Positions 25,682 to 34,603 of a stretch of 44,255 nt of DNA are shown here, in pieces. The DNA comes from CAZVRZ01 sp964629965 (GTDB taxonomy: Bacteria > Chloroflexota > Anaerolineae > Anaerolineales > UBA4823). The stretch covers positions 1-44,255 of the forward strand of contig CAZVRZ010000025.1 in assembly GCA_964629965.1 (NCBI GenBank), read 5' to 3'. The stretch's first letter is position 1. Every line of letters starts with the position of its first letter. The position numbers were made by a program, and so were the translations under genes. The notes under the pieces were generated by a model. It did not search any database. It was not told the DNA's origin and was given only the letters and a program-made list of their open reading frames with translations.

Positions 25682-26680
25682 TCAGCGCAGCAACGTCAAT
25701 ATTAAGCTCAAAATCAACAGACCTGCTGTTAACCAGGCCAATATCCGTTCGGGAGATGCTCGAAAAAGATCCTTCAAAGTGAATTGCGTCGCTAAAGCAG
25801 CCGTTCGGATGGGACGCGTAGGGATGACCAAATCTCCTAATAAAGCCTGGCGGAATTCATCAACGCTCTGGGGGCGGGCGTCGGGATGCAAATTCATAGC
25901 CCATAAGACCGCTCGTTCTGTACGATAACTGATATTGGGATTGATCTGCCGAGGCTGGATAAGGCTGTCAGGATGTAAAAACCGCTCGCGAGCCTCCAGG
26001 GGAGCCTGGTTCGTCAGGAGATGATAAAAAGTTGCCCCAAACGAATAAATATCAGTGCGCACATCCGTATGCCCGGAATCGCCGCCATACTGTTCCAAGG
26101 GTGTATACAATGCGGTGCCGCGTCCTTGTAAGATCGTGATCGTCATTTCTTCTGAAGCCAGGATCTTTACCAGGCCAAAATCAACCAATTTCAACAGACC
26201 GCTTGGGGTGAGTTTCATATTGCTAGGCTTGATATCCCGATGCAGGATTGGCGGATTCTGACCATGAAGGTAAGACAGCGCATCAGCAAGCTGGCTTGCC
26301 CAACTTAGCACATCCTCTTCGGGCAAGAATTTGTTATTCTGACGCGCATCCGTCATCAAAGCCTTGAGGTCTTTACCAGGGACAAAATCCATCGCCAGAT
26401 AATCACATCCCCCCACAGAGAAGAAATCCGATACTTTTGGAAGATTGGGATGGTCCAGGCGCGCCAACACGGTAGCTTCGCGCAAAAACTGTTCGCGAGC
26501 CTGGCGGATCATTTCGGTGGGCATCGTGCGGTCGTGCTCGACTTCCTTAAGGGCACATTGACGACCCTCTAAGCGCAAGTCATCTGCAAGATAGATGCTG
26601 CCCATGCCTCCCTGGCCAATGATCCGGCGTATTTTATAGCGATTCCTTAAGACTTCTCCTGCTTTTAATGGCGTAGGCAT
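25682..26680 (-). CDS. Ser/Thr protein kinase with a C-terminal membrane anchor
   Basis: 332 residues. Hanks-type kinase domain (about 15-275): glycine loop GQGGMG at 22-27, ATP lysine K45, HRDIKPSN from H147, DFG at 167-169 and GTALYTPLEQ as activation and P+1 segment. A short linker with RTAALATQF follows, then one membrane helix (about 312-331) at the very C-terminus with no extracellular sensor, so it is tail-anchored and faces the cytoplasm. It is divergent from an FHA-winged-helix gene only 54 bases away; an FHA protein reads phosphothreonine, so the two probably form a pair. It ends four bases from the GH3 stop, tail to tail. Confidence 0.93.
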   Translation of the reverse strand: MPTPLKAGEVLRNRYKIRRIIGQGGMGSIYLADDLRLEGRQCALKEVEHDRTMPTEMIRQAREQFLREATVLARLDHPNLPKVSDFFSVGGCDYLAMDFVPGKDLKALMTDARQNNKFLPEEDVLSWASQLADALSYLHGQNPPILHRDIKPSNMKLTPSGLLKLVDFGLVKILASEEMTITILQGRGTALYTPLEQYGGDSGHTDVRTDIYSFGATFYHLLTNQAPLEARERFLHPDSLIQPRQINPNISYRTERAVLWAMNLHPDARPQSVDEFRQALLGDLVIPTRPIRTAALATQFTLKDLFRASPERILAWLTAGLLILSLILTLLR

Positions 26681-26707
26681 AGAGTAGTATTCGCAAATTT
26701 CATTTTA

Positions 26708-26717
26708 TGATATTATA
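26708..26717. promoter_or_regulatory. symmetric -10 element serving two divergent genes
   Basis: Plus strand reads TGATATTAT (26708-26716), an extended -10 for the FHA gene with a start near 26723. Minus strand reads TATAAT at 26712-26717, a consensus -10 for the kinase gene. Both use the same bases in the 54-base gap. Polymerase bound one way would block the other, so the ratio of the two transcripts may be linked. No good -35 is seen on either side. Confidence 0.45.
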
Positions 26718-26734
26718 CCCTTAGGAGATCATCT

Positions 26735-27412
26735 ATGGCAGATAACAGTGATGACTTGCCTTCTTTAGTGGCACAAGCCGGCCCATTGATTGGACAACGT
26801 TGGATGATCAATCGCCCTATTATTATTGGGCGAGAAGATAATTGCGACATTGTTGTTCCCAGCCGCCAGGCATCTCGTATGCATGCTCGCCTCAGCCCAA
26901 CGAAAGATGGTGTTTTGCTGGAAGATCTGGGGAGCAAAAACGGTACGCACTGGAACGGTAAAGCAATCGAAGATCCCGTTTTACTTCAAGATGGCGATAT
27001 CATCCAAATCGCACTGGCGCAGCAATTTGCATATCTGAGCTCCGATGCAACATTGCCACTAGAGGCTGTTCCAGCCTTGAATATAGAGAAAAATGCTCAA
27101 GAAAAACGCCTGCGGTTGGAGAAACGATCACGGCGGGTATGGGTCTTAAATCAGGAAGTCATTCCTCCTCTGTCGGTCTCACAATTTCAACTGCTTGAAT
27201 TATTGTACATCCGTGAAGGCCGGGTGGTTTCACGTTCAGAACTGATCGAAACCGTGTGGGGAGAATCGGATGCGATTGGAGTTTCTGAACAAGCCCTGGA
27301 TGCATTAATCCGCCGACTGCGGGATCGCCTGGCAGCATTCGATCCGCTGCACACGTATATCGTGACCGTCCGAGGCCATGGCCTTCGGTTGGATAATCCA
27401 ACCACAACCTAG
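26735..27412 (+). CDS. FHA-domain winged-helix transcriptional regulator
   Basis: 225 residues. N-terminal FHA domain (about 15-100): GRE at 32-34, SRQASRMHARL with the S and H that contact phosphothreonine, and SKNGTHWNG. C-terminal OmpR/PhoB-type winged helix (about 130-220): LLELLYIREGRVVSRSEL, LRDRL and a wing ending TVRGHGLRL. The layout recalls EmbR of mycobacteria, which the kinase PknH phosphorylates, but with the domains in reverse order and no BTAD domain. The AGGAG site and ATG lie 12 bases from the likely transcript start. It has no receiver domain, so kinase input through FHA is the natural reading. Confidence 0.88.
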   Translation: MADNSDDLPSLVAQAGPLIGQRWMINRPIIIGREDNCDIVVPSRQASRMHARLSPTKDGVLLEDLGSKNGTHWNGKAIEDPVLLQDGDIIQIALAQQFAYLSSDATLPLEAVPALNIEKNAQEKRLRLEKRSRRVWVLNQEVIPPLSVSQFQLLELLYIREGRVVSRSELIETVWGESDAIGVSEQALDALIRRLRDRLAAFDPLHTYIVTVRGHGLRLDNPTTT

Positions 27413-27456
27413 CCCTGCTTTCAAAATCAAAGCTTTCTTAACGGCACTACGGGGGC

Positions 27457-28800
27457 TTATCCCATCATTTGCATTCGCATTGATAAACGCAAGGTTTCTT
27501 GATATACCTGTTCCAGGCGCACTAAAGCATCCTTATCGTCCGATTGCTGCACTTGTGCCAGCAGAGACGTCAAGGTATCCAGCAATACCGGCGTAACCTT
27601 ATCTTTATTTTCTTGGAGCAGCTTGTTTAGTTGTTCACTATTATCGGTTTTCATGAGCGAATCGATGAAAACAAGCTCTTCGGTTGGCTGGCTGGCTTCT
27701 TGTAAAGCTTCTTGAATTTGAGTTAACTTGGCAAGGGCGTCCAAATCGCTTTTTTGACGAGCGTTTTCCAACTGCTCCTGGAAGGCTTGCATAAAGAAAT
27801 CATCGACAGCGGGCAAGCTTTGCTGGAGGGCATTGAGTACATCTTCTGCATTGAGGATAGACTGCAGCAATTCCCGCGCTGCCGAAACCCGGGCTTCCAT
27901 CTCACGATCAATTTCTCGAGTCAGTTCCAATAAATGTTCGCGCAGCAACAGCAAATGCTCTCGGTCAGCTCCTTTTGCTTTATCGATCCGATCGCTCAGA
28001 ATCTGGAAAAAGGTATAGTCAATCGCCGGCCGCATCAAACTGACCATCACGCTGATCTGAGTATCGCTGGTCGTTTTAACCAGTAAGCCCAGGAGATCCT
28101 CACGGGTGGGTTGATTTCCCAACGATTTAAGGGCCTGAACTGCATTCTGCACCTCTTGCGACTGCTCTTGAACTGAGCGTCCAAAAGTAGTCAATGGCAC
28201 CAATTTGTTCTGCAAATCATTTAAACGGCGGGCAGATTCTCGATCTCCACCCATCATGGCAGCTTCCATCAAACGGGCCAGTAAGGTGAAGAAACCTTCA
28301 TCTAGCAAAGCATCTTGCTCCCTGGTAATCTCTGCGATTTCATCATCGGTTGCATCCATCAACCGTTGCAACAGTTCCAGGCGTTTCTGCTGCTCCTGGA
28401 TCATTTCTTTCGTGATTCCATCTGCTTCCAGGATCCGCTCGACCATACTCTGCAAAGTAAACATGGTCTGCGGTCTGAATAAATAAGCTTTTCGTTTTTC
28501 CTGCGGCAGGCCGTTCGTTATCTGAGTAATCATAGGCCCTACCAGGCGTTCTTGTTCATTGACAGGTAGTCCTAATTCAGGAGGAAAGTATGTTAACAAG
28601 AGTTCTTTTTCAGGATCATGATAAACGATAGGAGTGGCCAGGTTGCCCTGATATCGACAGTGAGGGCAATTTACCAGGTTATATGCACCAGACAAAATCA
28701 ACTGTTTTGCGCGCGGGTCTTTGCTGGTATCAAACAACTGATTGACATCCGCTGCAATTGGCTGGCGGCAATTAGGACAATTAATACGAGTTTGGGGCAT
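27457..28800 (-). CDS. CpXC-domain protein with long helical C-terminus
   Basis: 447 residues. The N-terminal zinc ribbon has CPNC (C8, C11) and CPHC (C45, C48), the CpXC pattern. From about residue 110 on the protein is almost wholly helical, Glu/Gln/Leu-rich, with likely coiled coils, and no membrane segment or catalytic motif. The CpXC family has no settled function. The promoter on the minus strand has TATAAT at 28820-28825. It is convergent with the FHA gene (44 bases). Confidence 0.75.
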   Translation of the reverse strand: MPQTRINCPNCRQPIAADVNQLFDTSKDPRAKQLILSGAYNLVNCPHCRYQGNLATPIVYHDPEKELLLTYFPPELGLPVNEQERLVGPMITQITNGLPQEKRKAYLFRPQTMFTLQSMVERILEADGITKEMIQEQQKRLELLQRLMDATDDEIAEITREQDALLDEGFFTLLARLMEAAMMGGDRESARRLNDLQNKLVPLTTFGRSVQEQSQEVQNAVQALKSLGNQPTREDLLGLLVKTTSDTQISVMVSLMRPAIDYTFFQILSDRIDKAKGADREHLLLLREHLLELTREIDREMEARVSAARELLQSILNAEDVLNALQQSLPAVDDFFMQAFQEQLENARQKSDLDALAKLTQIQEALQEASQPTEELVFIDSLMKTDNSEQLNKLLQENKDKVTPVLLDTLTSLLAQVQQSDDKDALVRLEQVYQETLRLSMRMQMMG

Positions 28801-28819
28801 GAAAATCTCCTGACCGAAT

Positions 28820-28847
28820 ATTATATTTTATTGTTGGAAACAACCAA
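28820..28847 (-). promoter_or_regulatory. promoter for the CpXC-domain gene
   Basis: Minus strand TTGGTT (28842-28847), 16 bases, then consensus TATAAT (28820-28825). The AGGAG ribosome site follows within about 13 bases of the expected start, so the leader is short. Confidence 0.55.
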
Positions 28848-28868
28848 AACCCGATGATAACCGATAAA

Positions 28869-30419
28869 TCATGATCGTGGTAGGGAGAAACATATGCGTG
28901 CCCCATCCCCTGGCTTAGGATCAACCCAAATTCTCCCACCATGGGCTTCCACCACCGCCCTGGTCAAATAGAGACCTAGCCCAGCCCCCTTGGTCTTCCG
29001 GGCCATATCTGTAGAACGGTAAAAACGATCAAAGATGTGAGGGATATCTGCAGGCGCTACGCCTGGACCTTGATCGCTGACACAAACAATCACCTGATCC
29101 TGGCGAACTTGCGCGCTAATTCGAATTTCCCCTTCTGGCGAATACTTGATGGCATTCGATAAAAGGTTTGAAATCACCTGTGACAGGCGCTCTTCATCAG
29201 CCAAGATTACCGGGAAATTCTCCGGGAAATCTACCACGATGGTATGCTTACTGGATTGGGTACGGAATCGTTCGGCAATACGCTCTGCCAATCCATCCAA
29301 GGCCACGTCGGAACGATCAATTTTCAATCCGCCTGCCTGAAGTCGAGAAGCGTCCAACAGGTTTTCGATCAGTTCTGTCAGGTGATCGGCTTCTTCTTCA
29401 ATCACTTCCAGGCTGTCATGAACAATACTTCGATCCCAGATGGCATCTTCGCGCCGCAGCGTGCCGACATAGCCTTTGATCAAAGCCACGGGAGTCTTTA
29501 ATTCATGGCTGATCACAGAAATAAAAGTGCTTTTCAACTCTTCGGCTTCACGAAAACGGCTGATATCTCTTACGGTGGCAATCACATTCAATAGATTACC
29601 CTCCGATGATACCACCGGAGCGTAAGTGATCCCAACCGGAATCGGAATCGGTGTGACCCGCTCGAGGTCGCCTTCAACGTACAGAGTCGCGTTCGGGGTC
29701 AGAGGCCACCCGCCTGCCTCGGCCTGTTCCAGCGTCAGGCCTTCTGTCCGGCGCGTCCAGCGAATGATCGCCTGGTGCGGCTGCCCCTGTATCTGCTGGA
29801 TCGATCTGCCTATCATCCTGCCAAACGCAGGATTGCAGCGTTCTATGACATGGCTAGGCGCCAGGATCAGAAGCCCATCGGCTGCCGAATCCAACAAAGC
29901 ATCCATGCGCTGCTTCTCACGAGTGACCTGCGTATATAATTGGGCATTGTGAACAGCAATAGCAGCCTGGTCAGCAAAACTTTGCAACAATGCCCGGTCA
30001 TTCGCAGAGAAAACACCCTGGTAACTGCGGAATATAAAAATCACTCCAATTACCTGGCTGTGAGCAATCAGCGGTAGGCCAACACCTGTGAGCAGGCCCA
30101 GACTGGCTCTTTGAGTCACATTCTGCAACAGCCGGTTAATCTCAGGCAATTCAAAACGCGCTGGATCTTCATGATCAGGCACAGCAGCCAACATCGGCTC
30201 TAAGTAACGCAGCAAGGAAGGGGAGATGCCATGATAAAAGGCGATTTTCCAACCCCCTTCCTCTGCGCGTAAAGCAAGCAAACCTGCCTGCCCAGCCAGC
30301 ATTTCAACAGCTATATCCAAGATACGTACCAGGAGCTTATTCATATCAAGCTCCTGCGTCAAACTTCGACTGATCTCTAAAAGATAGTCTCGCTGGCGAA
30401 CACGCAAATCGGGTAACAT
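28869..30419 (-). CDS. orphan sensor histidine kinase with GAF and PAS domains
   Basis: 516 residues with no membrane helices. A GAF-like domain (about 15-165) and a PAS-like domain (about 172-290) come first. HisKA follows with the phosphorylated histidine H305 in VISHELKTPVALIKG, then HATPase_c with the N box (N418, N422), DQGPG and GAGLGLYL. It looks like a soluble sensor. No receiver gene is adjacent, so the partner is elsewhere. The ATG at 30419 is chosen because it follows the aminotransferase stop by one base; a TTG start at 30473 would overlap 53 bases. Confidence 0.88.
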   Translation of the reverse strand: MLPDLRVRQRDYLLEISRSLTQELDMNKLLVRILDIAVEMLAGQAGLLALRAEEGGWKIAFYHGISPSLLRYLEPMLAAVPDHEDPARFELPEINRLLQNVTQRASLGLLTGVGLPLIAHSQVIGVIFIFRSYQGVFSANDRALLQSFADQAAIAVHNAQLYTQVTREKQRMDALLDSAADGLLILAPSHVIERCNPAFGRMIGRSIQQIQGQPHQAIIRWTRRTEGLTLEQAEAGGWPLTPNATLYVEGDLERVTPIPIPVGITYAPVVSSEGNLLNVIATVRDISRFREAEELKSTFISVISHELKTPVALIKGYVGTLRREDAIWDRSIVHDSLEVIEEEADHLTELIENLLDASRLQAGGLKIDRSDVALDGLAERIAERFRTQSSKHTIVVDFPENFPVILADEERLSQVISNLLSNAIKYSPEGEIRISAQVRQDQVIVCVSDQGPGVAPADIPHIFDRFYRSTDMARKTKGAGLGLYLTRAVVEAHGGRIWVDPKPGDGARICFSLPRS

Positions 30420-30420
30420 G

Positions 30421-31746
30421 TTAAACGGCGAACTCCTTCTCGGCAACCGCAATGGCCTCTTCAAAAATCTCAAGGCCGGCGTCCATCTCTTGCTTGGTAA
30501 TGCTGAGTGGGGGCGATATACGGATCGTGCTAGCGCCGCATCCCAAAGTAAGCAAACCTCGTTCGAAGGCCGCTAACACAATTCGATCTCGCAGCGCTTT
30601 GGCTACTTTTTTGGAGATACGATCTTCCACGAATTCAACGCCAATCATCAGGCCAATACCGCGCACCTCGCCAATGCTGGCATGGCGCCCCATAATTTCA
30701 GTCAGGGCATCCAGGGCATAAGTTCCCACTTCGGTAGCATTCTGCATATACTGCTCGCGAATGAGTTCGATGCTGGCCAGGGCAGCCGCGCAGGCAATCG
30801 GGTTACCACCATAGGTGTTTCCATGCGAACCCTGGGGCCAGGTCACAACGCTCTTACGGGCAATGATGGCACCCAACGGGATACCCGAGGCAACGCCTTT
30901 TCCCACACACACAATATCGGGCTCGACACCGAAATGCTGAATGGCCCACCATTTGCCCGTCCGGCCCATTCCGCTTTGCACTTCATCTGCGATCAGCAGG
31001 ATATCGTACTTGTCACAAAGCTCACGCAATGCCGGGAAAAAACCCGGGGATGGGATAACATAGCCGCCCTCTCCCTGGATTGGCTCTACTAAAATACCGG
31101 CCACTTCTTGGTGGGGTAACGTTTTCCCCAGAATCTGTTCCTCGATATATCGCACGACAGTCTGACCATAATCTTCGCCCGGCCTGGAAACCAACAAAGG
31201 CCGGTAGGGATTGGGAAAAGGAACGTGCACGACCCCGTTCATCAGCGGATAGAAGCCTTCATGGTAGTGGGGTTTGCTGGCAGTAAAAGACAAAGCACCT
31301 AAGGTGCGTCCATGGAAAGCACCCAAAAAACCAATGAACTGAGATGCACCTGTATGATAACGCGCCAGTTTGATCGCTGCCTCAACGCTTTCGGTACCAG
31401 AATTGGTCATGAATGAGACCGCATCCTCTTTGAATGGGGCGATCAAATCCAGTTGTTCACCCAATTGCACCCATATTTCATGATAAAAATCTGACGATAT
31501 GTGAATGAACTTCTCTATTTGCTGTTGAATAGCCTGTACTACCCGCGGATGGTTATGCCCTGTCGATGTAACGGCAATCCCGGCAGCGAAATCAAGAAAA
31601 TGATTCCCGTCCACATCCCAAACATCACAACCGCGCCCTCGATCCATTACAAACGGGTAGCCCCGCGCATAAGAAGGAGAAATGACTTGTTGGTCTCTCT
31701 CGATTATTGCCTTTGCCTTGGGGCCAGGTAAGTTCATCGGTTCCAT
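30421..31746 (-). CDS. class III aminotransferase of the acetylornithine / 4-aminobutyrate family
   Basis: 441 residues from the ATG at 31746 (GAGAGG about nine bases upstream); the frame opens at 31803. PLP lysine K283 is in CVGKGVASG, D254 is in IADEVQSGMGRTGK, and TNSGTESVEAA is the phosphate-binding block. The size and these motifs fit GABA, ornithine or putrescine aminotransferases; the donor cannot be told apart without a tree. It is upstream of, and one base from, the histidine kinase start. Confidence 0.88.
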   Translation of the reverse strand: MEPMNLPGPKAKAIIERDQQVISPSYARGYPFVMDRGRGCDVWDVDGNHFLDFAAGIAVTSTGHNHPRVVQAIQQQIEKFIHISSDFYHEIWVQLGEQLDLIAPFKEDAVSFMTNSGTESVEAAIKLARYHTGASQFIGFLGAFHGRTLGALSFTASKPHYHEGFYPLMNGVVHVPFPNPYRPLLVSRPGEDYGQTVVRYIEEQILGKTLPHQEVAGILVEPIQGEGGYVIPSPGFFPALRELCDKYDILLIADEVQSGMGRTGKWWAIQHFGVEPDIVCVGKGVASGIPLGAIIARKSVVTWPQGSHGNTYGGNPIACAAALASIELIREQYMQNATEVGTYALDALTEIMGRHASIGEVRGIGLMIGVEFVEDRISKKVAKALRDRIVLAAFERGLLTLGCGASTIRISPPLSITKQEMDAGLEIFEEAIAVAEKEFAV

Positions 31747-31868
31747 AATTACCATCCTCTCCCAGAAACTACTTTTTGGAAGAACAAGCGCCAACAGGCG
31801 CATTCTCCACAGTTTATTGTGAACACATTCCTAAGAATTATACTTCAGCAAACGGAGTCTAAGCAGGG

Positions 31869-31874
31869 TATAAT
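31869..31874 (+). promoter_or_regulatory. -10 element directly ahead of tgt
   Basis: Perfect TATAAT ending nine bases before the GTG at 31883. The expected start of transcription (about 31881) falls at or just before the start codon, with no ribosome site between, which points to a leaderless or near-leaderless mRNA. The -35 is not convincing. Confidence 0.5.
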
Positions 31875-31882
31875 CAAGCCTC

Positions 31883-33016
31883 GTGACCGAAATGATTTTT
31901 TCATATGAGCTGCAAGCCAGGTCAAACCGGGCGCGGGCGGGTGTCCTTCATACTCCCCACGGTCTCCTGCAAACACCTGTTTTCGCGCCGGTGGGCACTC
32001 AGGCTACCGTAAAAGCACTGACCCCCGTTCAGTTGAGTGAACTCCAGGCTACTTTGGTGCTGGCAAACACCTATCATCTCTATCTACGACCGGGGGACGC
32101 GCTGGTGGCAGAAATGGGCGGACTGCACCAATTTATGCACTGGGCCGGCCCAATCCTGACCGACTCGGGCGGCTTCCAGGTATTCTCACTGGCAAATAAC
32201 CGTAAGATCGATGAAAATGGAGCGACTTTTAAGAGCCATATCGATGGCTCCCTTCATCAACTAACCCCTGAGAAATCAATTGCTATCCAAGAGAACTTAG
32301 GCGCCGATATCATTATGGCGTTCGATGAATGCGCGCCTCCTTATGATCGGGCTTACAGCGAAAGAGCTATGGACCGCACCCACGCCTGGCTCGAGCGGTG
32401 TGTGCAAGCCAAACAACGCTCCGACCAGGCTCTATTTGGCATTGTTCAAGGAGGCATTTTCGCAGACTTACGCCAGCGTTCAGCAGAGTTTGTTGCTTCG
32501 TTGGACTTGCCCGGTAATGCAATTGGTGGGCTTTCGGTAGGCGAAACCAAGGATGAGATGTACAACACGATTGAAATCGTTGATGCTATCTTGCCTGAAA
32601 ACAAGCCGCGCTACTTAATGGGCGTTGGTACGCCAGAAGATCTGGTCAACGGTGTCCTGCGTGGAATCGATATCTTTGACTGCGTCCTCCCTACCAGGCT
32701 GGCGCGCCACCATGCGGCATTAACGCGCACTGGACGGATGAACCTGGTCAATGCCTCTTACACTCGCGATCCCAAGCCGATCGATGAAACCTGTGCCTGT
32801 TACACCTGTCGTTCTTTCAGCCGCGCTTATCTGCGGCACCTGATCGCGGCGAAGGAAATGCTGGCTGCTACTTTACTATCCATCCACAACCTGCATACCT
32901 TGATACAGATAGCCCGCGAACTGCGGCAAGCCGTACTCGAGAACAACGTTGAAACATATGCCCGAGCATTCTTCTCGGAATATACTCAGAATAATCTGGA
33001 TCGCAAAGGAAAATAA
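31883..33016 (+). CDS. tgt: tRNA-guanine transglycosylase
   Basis: Swaps guanine 34 for the queuine precursor preQ1 in tRNAs with GUN anticodons. 377 residues. D94 in TDSGGFQVFSL and nucleophile D266 in FDCVLPTRLARH are the active site. The zinc site is CxCxxC at 304-309 with H335. The start is GTG at 31883 or ATG three codons later at 31892; the second gives the more usual MIFSYEL beginning. It is followed by uppP after eight bases. Confidence 0.96.
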   Translation: MTEMIFSYELQARSNRARAGVLHTPHGLLQTPVFAPVGTQATVKALTPVQLSELQATLVLANTYHLYLRPGDALVAEMGGLHQFMHWAGPILTDSGGFQVFSLANNRKIDENGATFKSHIDGSLHQLTPEKSIAIQENLGADIIMAFDECAPPYDRAYSERAMDRTHAWLERCVQAKQRSDQALFGIVQGGIFADLRQRSAEFVASLDLPGNAIGGLSVGETKDEMYNTIEIVDAILPENKPRYLMGVGTPEDLVNGVLRGIDIFDCVLPTRLARHHAALTRTGRMNLVNASYTRDPKPIDETCACYTCRSFSRAYLRHLIAAKEMLAATLLSIHNLHTLIQIARELRQAVLENNVETYARAFFSEYTQNNLDRKGK

Positions 33017-33024
33017 ATTAACCT

Positions 33025-33849
33025 ATGTCGCTGCTACAATCCATCATTCTAGGAATCATCCAGGGCCTCACCGAATTCTTACCCATTTCCAGCTCTGCCC
33101 ACCTGGTCTTAACCCCTTACATCTTACGCTGGCAGATCCCAGCGCAGGATGCTTTTGTTTTTGACGTGTTGGTTCAAGTGGCTACTTTGATCGCAGTATT
33201 TGCCTACTTTTGGAAAGATATCATCCAAATCATTTGCGCCGTATGGCATGGGCTGGTACAGCGTAAACCATTTGACACCAGCGAATCCCGCCTGGGCTGG
33301 TTCATCATCCTGGCAAGCATCCCGGCAGGCTTGATTGGACTCTTACTGAAAGATATTGTTGAACAAGCCTTTGCCAGCCCGGCGCTCACGGCAGTATTCT
33401 TGCTATGTACTGCCTGCCTATTGGTTGTAGCAGAGCGCGTGGGTAAACGCACCGTTGCCCTGGAACAGCTTACCTGGAAAGATGCACTGTGGATCGGTTT
33501 CTTTCAGGCGCTGGCGATCTTTCCCGGGCTTTCGCGCTCGGGTGCAACGATCACCGGTGGCATGACGCGCAACTTGCAGCGCCCTGCGGCCGCGCGGTTT
33601 TCCTTCCTAATATCCATCCCGATCATGTTGGCTGCCGGTTTATTGGCGATGAAGGATCTTCTTGAACTGCCGAACTGGAGTGCATCCATCCCAGTCATGA
33701 CAGCGGGTTTCATTGCATCGGCGATCGTCGGTTATCTATCGATTCGTTGGCTGTTGAAGTTCTTGAACAGCCGCCCGCTATATATTTTTGCCGTCTATTG
33801 TGTTATCTTAGCAGCCATTGCTTTAACCCTATTTGCCTTGGGATATTGA
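33025..33849 (+). CDS. uppP: undecaprenyl-diphosphatase
   Basis: Recycles the undecaprenyl lipid carrier used for peptidoglycan and other wall glycans by removing the terminal phosphate, at the membrane. 274 residues and about eight helices. Signature EFLPISSSAHL at 17-27 (with E17 and H26) and PGLSRSG at 167-173 (R171) are both present. It shares the tgt transcript and is followed seven bases on by a lipoprotein gene. Confidence 0.96.
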   Translation: MSLLQSIILGIIQGLTEFLPISSSAHLVLTPYILRWQIPAQDAFVFDVLVQVATLIAVFAYFWKDIIQIICAVWHGLVQRKPFDTSESRLGWFIILASIPAGLIGLLLKDIVEQAFASPALTAVFLLCTACLLVVAERVGKRTVALEQLTWKDALWIGFFQALAIFPGLSRSGATITGGMTRNLQRPAAARFSFLISIPIMLAAGLLAMKDLLELPNWSASIPVMTAGFIASAIVGYLSIRWLLKFLNSRPLYIFAVYCVILAAIALTLFALGY

Positions 33850-33856
33850 TCGATAC

Positions 33857-34603
33857 GTGCTCAAAAAAACCGCTGCCTGGATCTGTCTTGCCTGTTTAGC
33901 GCTCTTGCCGGGCTGCGCGCCACAAACCAGCATTCCCGTCTCTGCCACAGCGACTACCATCACCATCGCAGTGACACCTGCTCTGCGAAACTGGCAAAAT
34001 CGTCTGCGCAATTGTGCGCTCGCCACTACCCACACAACCTTACAGATTTTCGAAAAACCTTATTCCGATCAAAATCTAGAGAGTGTCGATCTTGTTCTCC
34101 GCTTAGGCGCAGCAGAAAACCCCGCCTACTTTGCTTCACTGCTGGGCCATGATCGCGTTGTGGTCATTATCAACCAAACCAACCCGGTGCAAAGCTTATC
34201 TCAAAATGATCTCATCGATCTATATCGCGGGCAAACTTTGGATTGGCAAACGATCAGTGAGTTTCAACACCCCGTACAGGCCTGGTTATACCCTGAAGGG
34301 GATGAAATTCGCAGTATCTTTGACACCCTGGTGTTTGGTAATAGCATTTCTATCCAGGGCTATCTGGCTCCCGATCCTCAAGCAATGTTAGAAGCCGTGG
34401 CCAAAGAGCCTGGAGCAATTGGTTATTTGCCGCTGAGCTGGCTAAATGAAACGCCTGCCGCTCTGCATTCAGAACTAAAAGCAATTACTTTGCTAGATGC
34501 TAACCTGACGCTTAGCCTTAGCCAGCCTATCCTGGCCATCTCAACAGCTGTTCCCCAAGGGGCAGTGCAAGATCTGCTGCGCTGCAGCCAGCTTCAGCCT
34601 TGA
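33857..34603 (+). CDS. PBP-like (PstS-fold) lipoprotein without a transporter
   Basis: 248 residues from the GTG at 33857; the frame opens at a TTG (33833) inside uppP. A signal peptide ends in the lipobox LPGC, about residue 20. The remaining part fits a periplasmic phosphate-binding-type fold: INQTNPVQSLSQNDLIDLYRGQTLDW is the usual segment for this group. The RxxSGT phosphate loop is absent, reading YPEGDEIRSIFD, so phosphate is an unlikely ligand. No permease or ATPase is nearby. It may be a sensor or wall-associated lipoprotein. The 3-prime end overlaps the convergent response regulator by 10 bases. Confidence 0.7.
   Translation: MLKKTAAWICLACLALLPGCAPQTSIPVSATATTITIAVTPALRNWQNRLRNCALATTHTTLQIFEKPYSDQNLESVDLVLRLGAAENPAYFASLLGHDRVVVIINQTNPVQSLSQNDLIDLYRGQTLDWQTISEFQHPVQAWLYPEGDEIRSIFDTLVFGNSISIQGYLAPDPQAMLEAVAKEPGAIGYLPLSWLNETPAALHSELKAITLLDANLTLSLSQPILAISTAVPQGAVQDLLRCSQLQP

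Noticed and set aside
28869..31746. Aminotransferase and histidine kinase as a two-component unit with receiver
   Set aside because: No receiver gene lies next to the kinase; the response regulator at 34594-35520 is on another transcript with the pdh genes.
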